Shown here: positions 40,434 to 52,700 of the stretch, one piece after another | Numbering within the stretch: position 1 is the stretch's first letter | Layout: each line of letters starts with the position of its first letter | Assembly (NCBI RefSeq): GCF_028372415.1 | Contig: NC_092879.1 | Coordinates: 101,037,828-101,101,827, forward strand | Reading direction: 5' to 3' | Length of the DNA stretch: 64,000 nucleotides | Source of the DNA: Notamacropus eugenii | Lineage: Eukaryota; Chordata; Mammalia; Diprotodontia; Macropodidae | Position numbers and translations under genes: made by a program | Notes under the pieces: model-generated | The model's database searches: none | Seen by the model: the letters and a program-made list of their open reading frames with translations, nothing else | What the model was told of the DNA's origin: nothing

Positions 40434-43400
40434 ACTCCAGGCTCCAGGTGGGGGAGGAGGGGTTTGCTGGGGCTTCACACTCTGAGAGCAGAGAGCCGAG
40501 GGTGGCTCCAACCAGTGCCTGGGCCTGTCTTCCTTATCCCACAGCCCCTTTCTGGCCAGCACTGTGGAGCCTGTCGGGAGTGTCCCAGCCCAGGGCCTCG
40601 TTCCAAGGTATTGATGGGGGCGTTGAGGGAGGTGGCTTGGATGTGTTCACCTGGCCTGGGAGCCAGGGTGGGGCCTGCCTCTGTGCTCCTGCTAACTCAC
40701 TTCCCAAAGACTGAAGCTCACTTGTCCCCTGGTGCTAATAGGGGATCCTGGCCTCCATTGGGTACCACAGTTGGGGTTGTGGAGTGTTATCCTTCTGACC
40801 TCAGAGATACCCCAGGGAGACTGAGGCCTTAGTTGTCTGGGCAGTTTGAGGGTCCCTCGTGATTGGAGGGTGGGCATGAGGGTGAGGCCTGTCGCTGGAG
40901 GGGGATCAAAGGGCAGTGGCAGGGTGAGGGACCCAGAGATGAAGAGAGCCAGGTGGGCCAGCCAGAGAGCAGGAAGTGGGGCAACAGCCCGGGAGCGAGG
41001 CTCCAGGGTGGGGCTGACTGAGCCTGGGCTAGGGAGTTCCCAGTGGCAGCTGGGGCTAAGCCGGGCTCTGGCTGCTTATTAACCACAGGAAACACCAGGC
41101 TCATCTCAAGGCTCTCCCGGGCCAGCCAGGGCAAAGCAGGAGATGGCACCAAGGCTGCTCTTCTTGGGCTCTGGGACAACATTCTCTCGGGCAGGCTTTC
41201 ATTGGCTTGTGTCTCCAGCATCGTGGGAATTTCCATACGTGAGCCTTTGTGGGGCCTAGGAGTGTGCAGGAGATCATCCAAGCCTATGCATGCCCCCCTG
41301 AGCCTGGGAGCTCTTTTCTCCCTGCTCCTCAGCCTTCAGAGCAGCTGATCATCAGGTCTTCTCACTTCCCACCCAGGGGCTTCCTGGGACACGAGGGCCT
41401 CCTGGGAAACAGGAGTGAGATGTGGCTTCTGGGGACTTTGGCTAGAAGCATGGGTGCAGCTGCCCTCTAAGGAGCCTTGCACAGGGATGCGTGGAGTAGA
41501 TGCTCCAGTGTGTCAGCTGGGCCCATTGCTGAGAGTGAGAGATGGGAGGGAGCCAGATACCTGACACAGGAAAAAATGAACACATCACCCTTGGGGAGCC
41601 TGCCAAACAGGAGAGGCTCTCCCCCAATTCTGTCTGGTCTAGGGAGGAGCTGACAAGGATTTGGGGTGGTATCCTCAGGCTGCCGGGGCCTTGGTCCCTG
41701 CCCTACCCTGGCCTCTCCTGCCCTGGCTACCCAGTGGAGGCTCTGACTGGGGTGTGGAAGGCCTAGGCCTGGGTGGAGAAAGGGCAGCTGGGGCCTGAGT
41801 CAGGTGGAGAGGGTGGGGCCCTTTCCCTTCTCTAGGAAAAGCTTGAGGTGTTCAGGACAGGAAGCTACCTCACCAGCCAGTGGCCCTTCAGAGACTAGGC
41901 CCTCCCCGCCCCACTGCTGCCAGCTTTCCCCATCCCCCAAGCAGAAGAGGGGGAAATGAGAGGCCTGGCCCAAAGGTAGAGGAGGGGCTGGACCCCGTCT
42001 ACCCACTGTGTGGGACCAATGGACAGCACTTGGCATTGTTCAGTCAAAGAAGCCTGGCACCCTCCTGTCTAGGGTCCCTCTCGGTCACCCATACATTGGA
42101 ACTTCTGAGAATGGGGGTGCGTAGGGCTGAGGAACCCCTAGCCCAATGCCCAGGGGTGAGGAGCCCAAACTGCTGGTCCCCATCCCGAGAATCTCAGGCT
42201 GCTCTGGACTTAGCCATGTGCAGGCCTCCAATCTACTGTCCTCCACTGCACATGTCCAGTCCAACAGAACTCAACCTTGCACCATCCCTTGGCTCTCTGG
42301 GCCAGGCATTTCCTGAAGGTTCATCGCTGGGTGGTGGGGAAAGGATCTTCAGTCCCCAGTGCCAGCCTCCCCTCCACCTTTCATTTTACAGATGAGGAAA
42401 CTGGCAGGACATAAGGGTCCCAAGGTCACATGGCAAGCTGGTGACAAATAGTACTGAAGGCCAGACCTCCTGACTCACATCTGTCCCCAGGGTGGGGCTC
42501 TGTGCCCCCAAGCATCTGTCCATTTTGCCTGACCTCAGTGCTCTTGGGGAGAAGACTCTGAGTGGGGGGGAGAGGTCTTTTTTTCTTTCTTCCTGCCCTT
42601 CTGTGAATGCCAGGGTGCTCATTCTTATCACGGGACAGTCAGAAAATCTGGGTGTGGTTATACTAACTTTGCCCTAGGGCTGGCTGGCTGACCTTGGGGA
42701 AAACTCCAGCCCCTGGGGCTTCAGTGAGGCTCTTGCTGGCTACCTCCCAAGTGGTTGGTTGTGGGGATCAGCTGTGCCCATGACCAGAATGGGTTCTGTC
42801 TGTCATCCAAAAAGGCAGGCTGTGAGGAAGCTTGGCTTGGCTTGGCTCAGCCCTCACCTTGGCATTTCTGTTGGCAGTGGCCATTGTTACCAATGTCTGT
42901 CGAAGCAGAGCAAAGGGCTGAGTCAGCCTGGCATCCATCTGGCCTGGTTCCTGGGTCTAGGCGAACAGAACTGGCGGTCAGGAGGGCCCGAAAGCACACA
43001 GTCACCAGCCACAACAGGGGACCGTGCCTCAGCTGTCCTGACAAATGGAGACAAGTCGTTTGCCTTGTAATGTAGCAGAGCCAAGGCTGGAATTTTTATT
43101 GACCTGTTTATAAAGTGCTTTAGGCTCACTGGGTGGCTCGTGCCTTCTGTCAGACTGGTGAAGCAGCTGGTGCAGGTGTGGTCATCCTCATCTTACAGAT
43201 GGAGAAACTGATGCCCAGAGATTTGTGGATGCCACGTCCTGGGGACTTGCTACTGCACCAAAAAGAACTTGCCTTTCCTCACTGTTTTCTTAGAAAGTTT
43301 GGATATCCTGTAGTAGGGAAGGTCACAGGCATCTGGCTATGACATGTAGTCTCAGACAGCCTTGGCTGATGTCACCAACCAGAGTCCCAAGGTCCCACTA

Positions 43401-44879
43401 GCCATCAAGAAAGGGCTGCCACGGAAGGTGGCTTTGGGTGGGTGGGTGGGATCTTCCCATATCATGGAAGCATTTGCTGCAGCAGACACCTGTGCTCCTT
43501 CACGTTTCCAAGCTTATGCCTCCCCTTGGGCCAGCCTCAAGTCCCCACTTCCTGATCAAGGGGCACCTCACAGAGCACAGCATGGAGAAGGCTCACTGCC
43601 ACTAGTCCCTGACTTGGGCCTGGCCCGGCTCATTTTCTGCTGACTTCTGATCTCAGGTACCAGCATCTGGGCACAGGCCCAATTTCAAATAGATTATCTT
43701 GCTTTCCCTACCGACTCCCCAGACACTCCAGAAATGCCCATATTTTGGCAGATGGGGATTGTCAAGTTAGTAAGTGTTAAAAGAAAAATATGCATAAATC
43801 AAAGGAGACGGAAAGGAGGAAGGGTCAGAGAAACTCATGGACACTCCCCTCCTCCTGAATGCCCAGGTTGTTGGGGCTCCTTGGACAGCGCCAGAGCCTG
43901 AAGTGGCAGAGTCTGGGCCAAGTGGTGCTAGTGCCAACTTGCCTTGGGCTTGTGCCTTGTGCTACCATGACAGTGCCCAGAGGTTGGGTTTGCCAAGCAG
44001 GCTCCCCATGTCCCCAAGGGCACCAAGCCTGGTCCAAGTGTCACTAGAGTGGGCAGGTATGAGCAAGAAGCTGCCTAGGATGATACCTGACAGCATCACC
44101 CCATAAGAGCAGCAGGTAACAGTGTGGCTCTTCCTGGGTGTGTGTACATGTGTGTGTGCATGCATGTGGGTGCACATGTATGTGCATGGGTACATATGTG
44201 GGTGCATGTGCAGGTGTTCAGGAAAGCACCCTGGCCCCCGATCTCAGCTCTATGGTGGAGTCTTGGGCTCTAGCACTTTGCACAATTTTCACCCAGCGAA
44301 GAAGACAATCATACAAGCGCTAAGTTACATGAAGAGTTTGGTTGTGTAAGGGTGTGACCCCAGGGCCCAGCTGCTGGTTCTGCAGGCTCAGTGTTCAAGG
44401 GCCCAGCCTGCCATCCTCCATTCAGTTCTTGGCATCATGACTTTACTTTGCACACCAAGAAATGAAGGATGAGAGAGGGGGAAAGGACTTAGTCAAGGTC
44501 ACACAGTGAGATTGTAGCAAAGCCAAGATGGGGAACCTACCTTCCCTAACTGGGGAGCCAGTGTTCCCATTCAGTCCTCCGTAGCAGTTGGTTGGGTGGA
44601 GCTTGGCTCATATCAACCCATTCTCCAGGAATGGAGAGCAATGGAACAAGAATGAGGATGGGGGGGGGGTGGGGATGTGAGAGGGGAGGGCCTTGGCAGC
44701 AGGGACAGATCTCAAGATTTAAGTATCCTGCCTGCTGGATGACCATAGCGGGGCAAGGGAGGGGAGGGAAGGCTTACCCACTAGGTGCTCAATATAGTCA
44801 CACAACCATCCACCATCCATGGGATGGGCCAGTGCCTTTTCCCTGGGCTGTGGCCCATCATTGACTCTCTAGAAAGGAG
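40434..44879. other. Non-genic downstream sequence with MIR fragments
   Basis: No exon supported. Diverged MIR pieces at about 42,378-42,475 (TTTTACAGATGAGGAAACTG), 43,180-43,215 (CTTACAGATGGAGAAACTG) and 44,440-44,515 (CAAGGTCACACAGTGAG). GT-rich run at 44,138-44,215. Confidence 0.5.
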
Positions 44880-45090
44880 GTGATGGGAGTAGGAACAACC
44901 CGCCCTAATGCCAGGAGAGCCAAAATGCCAACATTAGAGCCAGAAGCTTACGGGAATCTTCGGGCAAGCTTCGGTTGCCTAATCTTGTGACTTCTATTCT
45001 CTGACCAATTTGTTCGATGTTTACCTTTCCCTTAAATGCCAGTAAAAACCTTTGTTTTTGGAAATCCCATTTCTGGTTCTGGGTGAGCTG
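44880..45090. promoter_or_regulatory. Candidate element with forkhead and CCAAT words
   Basis: Unique stretch with CpGs, CCAAT at 45,004-45,008, forkhead TGTTTAC at 45,018-45,024 and GTAAAAAC at about 45,042. It is not a recognised repeat. Enhancer function is inference. Confidence 0.25.
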
Positions 45091-45879
45091 AGAGAAAGGG
45101 GGTAGGGAAGATCCTCTTGGGCAAGACAGGTTCTAGGGGCAAAAGAGTAAGGAGAGGGGAAGGTTATACCAGCAAGACATAGAGGAAAAGGCACTGGGCA
45201 TGAGGGAGAATGGGAGATAGAGCTGGGCTAGGCCTTTGAGCCTCTCATGCCATCCTTTAGCCCCCTCCCTGGGCATCTCTCCAACCCCATTTTGGCACTG
45301 AGCATGGAACTAAGAGTCTATGGGCCAAGAAAAAATGTCCAAAGGGGAACTTTGTCCCCCTTTTCTCATATCCAAGGTGTGTGCCCTTAGGAGTCCAGTG
45401 GTTTATTCACACCCCTCCCACCTTTCCCAATCTGGATCCTCTAGCATCTCCCTCCCCACGAGGGAGCTCACAGCTAGTAGGGTTAGCCACTAGACCCTAT
45501 CCAAGCTCCATGGCTTGGCCCTAAAAGATTCACTAGCCAGTCCTGGCTCTCCCATCCTAGGTTAAGGCTAAGCCTGCTTGAAGTAGAGGTCAGGAGTGGG
45601 CTAGGGGAGGCTCAGGGAATGGGGAGGAACAGCTGATGAGAAGTGAATTTGGCCACCGAGGCCAAATTATGGGCTCCTAGCCTCAGGCTTCCTTACCCAG
45701 ACCTTCTTCTCTCCCCATGACCCCCCCCCCCCCCCAGATTCCCTCCATTCCTCAGATCTGCTTTCAGCCCCACCTCCTTTCCCATTCTTTAACCCAGGCC
45801 TCAACCCAGGCTCCCAGCCCCCCGCCCCATACTTGTGACTCCAGCACCCAGACTTAGAGCTAGTGATACTTGCCCAAGC

Positions 45880-46060
45880 TGTTGCCTGCTTATTATTATA
45901 AGGGCAATTTCTCTAATCAAAACTCCCCAATGACCCATGGGCCCCTCTGATTAATATTCCATGATAACAGGAACAGGCCACATCTGGCTTCAGGAGCTGC
46001 AATTCTCCACTTTGGGAGTCAGTGATTGGCCTGCAGGAAGAATAATAAACTTCCTCTGCC
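45880..46060. promoter_or_regulatory. Candidate element with TAAT/GATA/E-box words
   Basis: About 7 kb after EFNB1: CTAATCAAAA, CTGATTAATATTCC, ATGATAACAGG, CACATCTGG and GATTGGCC within 180 bases of low-CpG unique sequence. The density resembles conserved vertebrate enhancers, but conservation cannot be tested here. Confidence 0.3.
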
Positions 46061-46319
46061 TCCCCACTTTCCCTCCCCCTGTCCTGAGCCTGCTCCATCT
46101 ACCACCCATCTCCCTCTCCAGCTTTGGGGTGGCTGAATTCAATGCTTCCTCTCATTGAAATTCCAAGCAGCAAGCAGCCTTGACTTTCCCTGCCACTGCA
46201 TTAGGTTCCTGAGATACTGTCAGCATGCCAATCCTGACTGGCTCCTGAGCCCTCAGCCTTATCCGAACCCTAACCCATGTTCCAGGGCTGCTGGGCCCCT
46301 GAAAACTCCTTCCAGTTAA

Positions 46320-46425
46320 GCAGGCACCAAGCCTAGTGTGTGGAGACTAGGCACTGGACTAGGCCCTGGGGCTACAAAAATAAAAGGACCCAAAGAATCC
46401 CTACCCACAGGGAGCTGATGTGAAT
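46320..46425 (-). repeat. L2 3' end fragment, antisense
   Basis: GAGACTAGGCACTGGACTAGG…GGGGCTACAAAAATAAAAGG…CCCACAGGGAGCTGATG matches the reversed L2 end in order. Confidence 0.5.
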
Positions 46426-47079
46426 GGGGCCTCTGGCCCTTTCCTCAGTCTCCCTGAAGTCTGGCTTTATCCTGAGGATGTCCAGAATCTCCTGGTTTGG
46501 TGGACCCTTGGGGGCTGTTTGGCCAACCTAAGCGAGAAGCCCCATATCTAGAAAGAGTTCAACAAATGCTTATCTGGCCTTGGCTGGAAGTTCTCCAGGG
46601 AGGAAGTACCATGTACCAGGCCACACAGTCTAGGCCACGGGGGTCCTCATTCAGTGCTAGCAAATTTGTCCTGACTTCTAAACAGGACCACTCCCTCCCA
46701 TGCCCCCTACTCTGCCTTCAGGGGCCAGGACACATAAACTCCCTCTTCCAGGTGACAGCCTTTCAGATACTTCCAAGCTTCTACTGAGGCCCCTTCAGGC
46801 ACCCTAGCCACTGTCCTCTGCTCTGCCCCATTACTGTCCTTCCTAAATGGCTGAGATGTGGGCAGCCCAGGGCAGGACACAGCTCTTGGACACTGAGTGC
46901 CACACCATTGACTTCTAGCAAGGGCACAGGCCCACACTGGGCCTCTCCAAGCCTGTACTTGAACAATTGGGTTTTTGAATTGAATTGTAGACTTTTTGAG
47001 CCCCTTTAACCATGAAGTATGTTGAGCCCACCCACCTCATGAAGCAGTCATGATGGTTTTGGACCTAGCCTCCCTCATT

Positions 47080-47235
47080 CAGTGTTAGTGCTCTGTCTCT
47101 GTCTCTGTTTCTCCCTTTTTCTCTTTCCCTTTCATCTCTCTCTTCTCTCCTCTTCTATCTCTCTATTTCCCTCTCTCTCCCTCTCTCCCTTTCTTTCCTT
47201 CTCTCTGTCTCTCCTTCCCTCTCACTTCCTCCCTC
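47080..47235 (+). repeat. Polypyrimidine (CTCT)n tract
   Basis: About 155 bases of TCTCTG, TCTCCC and TTTCTC words. Confidence 0.9.
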
Positions 47236-47338
47236 CCCACCCCTCAATATGCCATCCATATCAATCATCCAAAGGTTAACCCAGACAGGACCAGAGACAG
47301 AGTCCTGAGGCACTCCACTGGAGACCATCCTGAGGATG

Positions 47339-47650
47339 GGGGCAGCTAGGTGGTGCAATGGATAGAGTACCAATGCAGGAATCAGGAGGATCTGAGTTCA
47401 AATCTCACCTCAGACACTTGACACTCACTAGTTGTGTGACCTTGGACAAGTTACTTAACCCCAACTGCCTCATTCTGGGTCATCTCCAGTCATCCTGATG
47501 AATATCTGGTCACTGGATTCAGATGGCTCTGGAGGAGAACTGAGGCTGGTGACCTGTACAGCTCTTCCTCATTCAAAACAAAGTCAACTGCAAGTCATGT
47601 CATTACTTCTCTGACGGCATGGTCTTCTTCAGCAATGAAAGACAAACACA
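47339..47650 (+). mobile_element. Full-length long-tailed marsupial SINE with TSD
   Basis: GGGGCAGCTAGGTGGTGCAATG head, GAGTTCAAATC, core CTAGTTGTGTGACCTTGG and the same tail as 21,350-21,661, ending AAAGACAAACACA. Flanked by CATCCTGAGGATG (47,326-47,338) and CATCCTGAAGATG (47,651-47,663), a 13-base duplication with one change. Inserted in antisense L2-like sequence (47,265-47,325). Confidence 0.9.
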
Positions 47651-48094
47651 CATCCTGAAGATGATTTCATCTATTCCTCACCCCACCTTCCAGGCTAACC
47701 CCCAGCTCTTCATTTTAGACACAGGATAGCACGAAAGGCTTTGTAAAATGCTGAAATCCAAGCCCTTCTATCTGTGGCATTTCCCTGCTCTCCCAATCTA
47801 GTGACTGAGACACAAAAGGAGAGATGCTTAGTGTGCTGTATGAATGGCTGGCTCTTGGGGAAGCTTCTCTTTCCAAAGGCTACCTTTGCCCAGTCTCTCC
47901 AATACCTCCCCTTCCCGCACTGAGTTAGGATGGATTGCAGCTGTGGTGTCCTACCACCATGGGGTCTCACCACTGCGCCACTGCAGCATCCCAAGGGTCT
48001 TCTTCCCTTGCCCACTGCTGTCCTTTGACCCATCTTTCAGTTGCTTCTTTTTGGATATGCCATGTTCTCTTGGAGAAATATCCCTCTGGTCTCA

Positions 48095-49275
48095 CTGTCA
48101 ATAATTATTTATTGAGCACCTACTATGTGCTGGGCATGGGACTAAGTCCTGAAAAGAAAAGCGAAAACCAGTCTCTCCCCCGGAGGAGCTCCCAGTCTGA
48201 GACAATAGCAACTAGGTACAAACAAGACACAGACAGGATACACAAAGACTGATCTACAGAGGGCAGGCCATCAGGGGATCGAGAAAGTCTTCTTGTAGGT
48301 GGGATTCCAGCTGGGACATGAAGGAAGCCGGGGAAGCCAGGAGACTGGGACAAGGGGGAAGGGCATTCTAGGCACAGGAGATGGCCAGCCAAAGAGAAGA
48401 CCTGGAGGCCAAAGAGAGAGCATCTTGTGCAAGGAGCAGCCAGGTGGCTCGAGAGCTCCACTGAATCCCAGAGTCCCAGAGACTGTAAGAAGACTGGAAA
48501 GGTTCCAAAAGTTGAATAGAGGAATTTCTATCTGACCCTGGAGGTGATAGGGGGCCACTGGAGTTTGAAGAGTAGGAGGGTGACATGGTCAGACCTTGGC
48601 TTTGACAACTGAGTGGGCAATAGATTGGAATGGCCCAGGAGTCAGGGCATGGGGGCTGGGTCAGAGGAGAAATGTCATGAAGAAGATGACATGGCAGGAC
48701 AACAGTTAGCTATGGAGGGTGAGAGAGTGAGGAGATTGGGATCCCATGTGACCTGCAGAATGGTGCTGCCCTCTGTAATAATAGGGAAGCTAGGAAGAAG
48801 GGAGGATTTGGGGGGAGAAAGAGAAGATATCTAGGGGACAGCCAGTTGGAGATGTCTGATAGGAAGCCAGAGAGGTAAGACTGGAGGTCAGGAGAGAGCT
48901 CAGGCAGTGTGGTAAGTGCTTTACAAGTATTATCTCATTTGATCCTCACAACAACCCTAGGAGGTAGGTGCTATCATTATCCTCATTTTACAGTTGAAGA
49001 AACTGATGCAAACTGAAGTAAAGTGACTTGTCCAGGGTCACACAACTAGGAAGCATCTGAGGCAGGATTTGACTTCAGGTCTTCCTGATTCCAGGCCCAG
49101 CACTCCTGCCCTTGTTTTGCCAAGTTAAATAGTCTAGTGAGAGAAGACAAAAAGATTCTGGACTGAGCCTTGGGAATCTCCCCCTTTAGTGGGCATGGTC
49201 TGGAGGAGGATCCAGCAAAGGTGAGTCTCCAAGAGAAGAGGGTGATTGGCCTGGTAAAGAATGCAGCTAAGAAGT
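48095..49275 (-). mobile_element. L2 LINE 3' part, antisense, with a MIR inside
   Basis: Reversed L2: AATAATTATTTATTGAGC, ACCTACTATGTGCTGGGC, GGAGGTGATAGGGGGCC, GTGACATGGTCAGACCTTGG, AATAATAGGGAAGCTAGG and GAGATGTCTGATAGG. After the MIR (48,905-49,110) L2 words resume (CTGGACTGAGCCTTGGG, GGTCTGGAGGAGGATCCAGC). 5' end missing. Confidence 0.75.
48905..49110 (+). repeat. MIR3-type SINE
   Basis: TAAGTGCTTTACAAGTATTATC, ATTTGATCCTCACAACAACC, AGGAGGTAGGTGCTATC, TGACTTGTCCAGGGTCACAC and CAGGTCTTCCTGATTCCAGG in consecutive order. Confidence 0.85.
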
Positions 49276-49750
49276 AGCAAAGCCTCAACTTAAATCCAGA
49301 CCTTCTGGCCACACCCAAGCCTGGCATTCTTTTGGCTTCACCAGACTGTCTCCTCAAACCTTTGGCTACTGGACCCCGAGCCCCTCTCCCCTCAGATGAG
49401 ACTAAGTCTACACTTACATGGTTACCACTTCAAAGCCACTTACCCTTTCCTTAGGGGGCCTGAGGAAACTGGGATTTGAACTCAGCTCTGAAGGATGAGT
49501 CAAGTTTGGACAGCTAGAGAGGGAAGTGAAGGCATTTCAGTTGGGGAACTGTGTAGTCAAAGGTGTGGCAGTGGGAATGAGCATGGTGCCTTTATGAGAC
49601 AGTGAGGAGACTGACCTGACTGGAGAATAGAGGGAATCCTGAAATGCCAAAATCACAGGGATAAATGTTGTCAAAAAATCAACTTCACAAAAGCCTCTCT
49701 CTGTCTGCCTCTTGACTCATCTCATGTGGACACATCTGTCTACTTGTGTG

Positions 49751-49770
49751 CTGCTGCTGCTGCTGCTGCT
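49751..49770 (+). repeat. (CTG)n microsatellite
   Basis: Six full CTG units. Confidence 0.9.
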
Positions 49771-51604
49771 TTGTGGTGGATCCCTTCTATGGAACCCAAA
49801 TCACTCTACCACAGCCTAGCCAAGGCCCCTCTTCCTATCTGCCTCTGCTCCACTCCACATTCCTTGGAGGCGGGCACCTGGACTCTCCATCTCCTCAGGT
49901 TTCTAGATTGCCCCTGTGACTGACAAACTCCACAAAGAGAACCCTGGGTGAGTGAAACACCAGTTAAAGAGTCTGAAGGATCTTAGGCCCTAGAGAGGGG
50001 AAAAGAGATTAGTGGCCATCCAGTCCAGCCTCCTTATTGTGCCAATGAGAGAGGAAGAGACTTCATAGGGAAGGTCTGGAAGGGAGAAGGAGCCTCTGAA
50101 GCCTTCATGTTGCTGATGACAAATGAAGCCCAGAGCAGTGGCCAAGCTTGTGGGGCCAAACCAGACTACTGTGATCTGGACCCAAGGGTAGACTTTTCCC
50201 CATGTACTCTCTCAGTTCCTGAGAAGCCTCCTTAGTTAATCAGGACCATGGGGTATCAGACCACAGGGATGGCATCACCATCCTCCTGTTCCCACCTCAC
50301 CGCTGTCCTCTGCTAGGGCTCTCCATGGGGATGCGTGCCTCACTTAAAAATGTCCTTCTTGAGTTCTGTTATGTCCAGGAGCTCCCTCTGTGAAAATGGG
50401 CCTGTTCCATGCTGTTTATTGGGTGCCTTCTTGACAAGGTTTGGAGGCCTCTATTTGTAAGACAGATTTATCAACCATCAGTCCAAGAGAGATTGTGAAC
50501 TCTTGGGCTGTGCTGTGCCAAGGGCATCTGGTAGGCTCTGCACATTTTCTGTGGTTGCCTGGCATGACCTCCACTGACGACAAAGTCCTAGCTCCTTCCC
50601 AATGCCCCTTCCATTATTTGGGGGAGCACTGCCATCACCAACCCCTCCACTACTTCTTTACCTCTTGGATTCCACTCTTGACTCCATATCCGAAACCCCC
50701 TGTGCAGGGGTGCTCCCTTCCTGTGACACAGATCCATGCAGCAGCATGTTCCTGCTATCAGCCTCTAGAGTCACTCAGCAGATGTGCTCCCATCAAGGTT
50801 TGACCCACAGATGTCATCATGGCTGTGGTTGTAATCATCTACTACTCCCTTTTCTTCTTAGATCTGATCTTTGTGTCCCAAGGGAGCAGGAGGAAGGAGC
50901 TAAGCTTAATCCTCTCTACCCTGTGATTCATCCAGGCCTTCTCCTCTTCATGTTTCCCAGGCCAGGGAAATGGAAGGCCCTCCTTTGGGCCCCAATTCTT
51001 GCCTCCCCTCCCCCTTCTGTTCAATGATGTCCCCATGAGTGTCCACTTTGGGTGGGTACTCATCGTACATCAGGCACATGTGCAATGTACAATATGCCCC
51101 CTTGGACACGTATGGGTGCCCCAACTCATGTAGGCTGTCCCTCCTTCTGAGTTACTGAGGCTCCTGGAGTACCAGTAGACCAGTGAGGGAAAGCCAGAGA
51201 GCAGAGGGTCTGGAACGCCCTCTCAGCAAAATGGCGCCTCTTGCTCAGGGCCAGAGAGCTCATGGGAATCATTACAGGTAATTCTGCTTATTTTGGTCCC
51301 TGACTCAGGGGAGGTGGGGGTGGGCCAGGGGAATGTGGAGAGGGCTATGAGTGGCTGTCACATGAGCCCAGGAGAAGTCTGGGAGGTGGGGGCAGCTATG
51401 GACCAAGCTAGCTTTCCCTGCCCAGATTTATGGCTGGGGAGGGGTGGAGGAGGCCAGTGGCAGGCCAGGACCCTCCAGGAGAGGCTCACGAAGGCTCTTC
51501 CTGTACTCTGTCTGGCTTCTCCTAAGTCCAACATCAGCTGGCTTCCCTTACCACTATCCTTCCCCTCCTTTCTTTGTGAGAGAGAAATCCTAGCCCTGGG
51601 CTGT
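49771..51604. other. Non-genic sequence
   Basis: No exon, RNA gene or clear repeat identified. The short stretch at 51,225-51,300 (AATGGCGCC…CATTACAGGTAATTCTG) is unique but has no diagnostic feature. Confidence 0.4.
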
Positions 51605-51629
51605 GGGGGGGGGGGGGGGGGGGGGGGGG
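51605..51629 (+). repeat. Uninterrupted G25 homopolymer
   Basis: Twenty-five consecutive G in TGTG…ATTCC. Strong G-quadruplex potential; exact length may be affected by sequencing. Confidence 0.9.
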
Positions 51630-52015
51630 ATTCCAGTCCCAGGTGGTTGGGGCCTGGGGCTCTCCCTGCCCACTGACCCTGGCAGAGGCTCAGGGCTCAA
51701 GGCCCTGGTCCTAGGTGGAGAGAAAGGGCTGGAACCTAGAGTGAAGGGGACTGGGGGAAGGGCAGAAGAGAGGGAAGGAGGCCCCCTGGGGAGGGGGCTG
51801 CAAACCATTAGGGCAGGTTATCTTTCTGGCAAGGCTGACAGAAGGAGCGTCTGGAAGGAGTTAGCACCAGCAGCCCATGGGGGTGGGGGGGAGAGGCCAG
51901 GATGGGGGGGACGGGGCCCTGGGCTGCCTAATGAGTCCGGGTGAAGGGGATTCCCACGGAGCCCTGGGAGCAGAGGAGACAGGGTAGCCCCCACCCCTGT
52001 GGTGGTTGGCAGGGG

Positions 52016-52050
52016 ACTCTGTGATAGGAGTGGCTACTCTGTGATAGGAG
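52016..52050 (+). repeat. Two-copy direct repeat with GATA words
   Basis: ACTCTGTGATAGGAG occurs at 52,016-52,030 and 52,036-52,050, period 20. Confidence 0.8.
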
Positions 52051-52429
52051 CCTGGCTGGGTGGGGCATCCCGGAGGCTGCTAGGAGCCATGGACCCCTAT
52101 TCCTCCCCCTTACCCCCATCCCCCCCACCCCCCAGCCAGCCATCTGGCTCCCTGTAAGAAGGCTGGGGCCTTCTTTCCTTCCCTTCGAGGCTCCAGAGGG
52201 GTGGGGGCCCTGGGCACTGAGATACCCCCATGGGTGTAGCCTAGGTGTTGTGCATCTACTCTGCTACCTCATAGTGGGGACCTTCTGCTGAGTGCTATGT
52301 GTTGGTGGGCATGGGAGGAAGAGGCTGCCCCAGCCCCCCCCCCCCAGTAGCCTCTGCCCCTCACCCTGGCAGCCAGGGTCCTCTAAGGTCTGCAAAGAGG
52401 CTTGAGAGGGGAAAGGCCTGGTCTGACAT

Positions 52430-52700
52430 CACTGCAGGTCCCTTTGGGAGGCTTGACTAGACTACTGTAATGGTCTCCAGTCTCTAAGCACAGCGGGGGT
52501 CTTCCCTTTTCTGGGCCTCCCTTCCTTCTCTTCCATCTCTGTCCATTCCCTTATTCATGAACTTTCAAAGGCTCCCCTTTGCCTCCTGATGGGCAAACTC
52601 TTTAATCAGGTCTTCATTCATTAAGTCACTCAAGAAACAATTACTGAGCACTTGCCCTTCTCAGGGCCCTGTGCTGGCTGTTCTGAGGGGCCCAGGCACT
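52430..52700. repeat. L2 fragments, sense then antisense
   Basis: About 52,430-52,610 resembles sense L2 (TTGACTAGACTACTGTAATG, CAAAGGCTCCCCTTTGCC). From 52,608 the reversed L2 end follows (TTCATTCATTAAGTCACTC, ATTACTGAGCACTTGCCC). Diverged. Confidence 0.45.
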
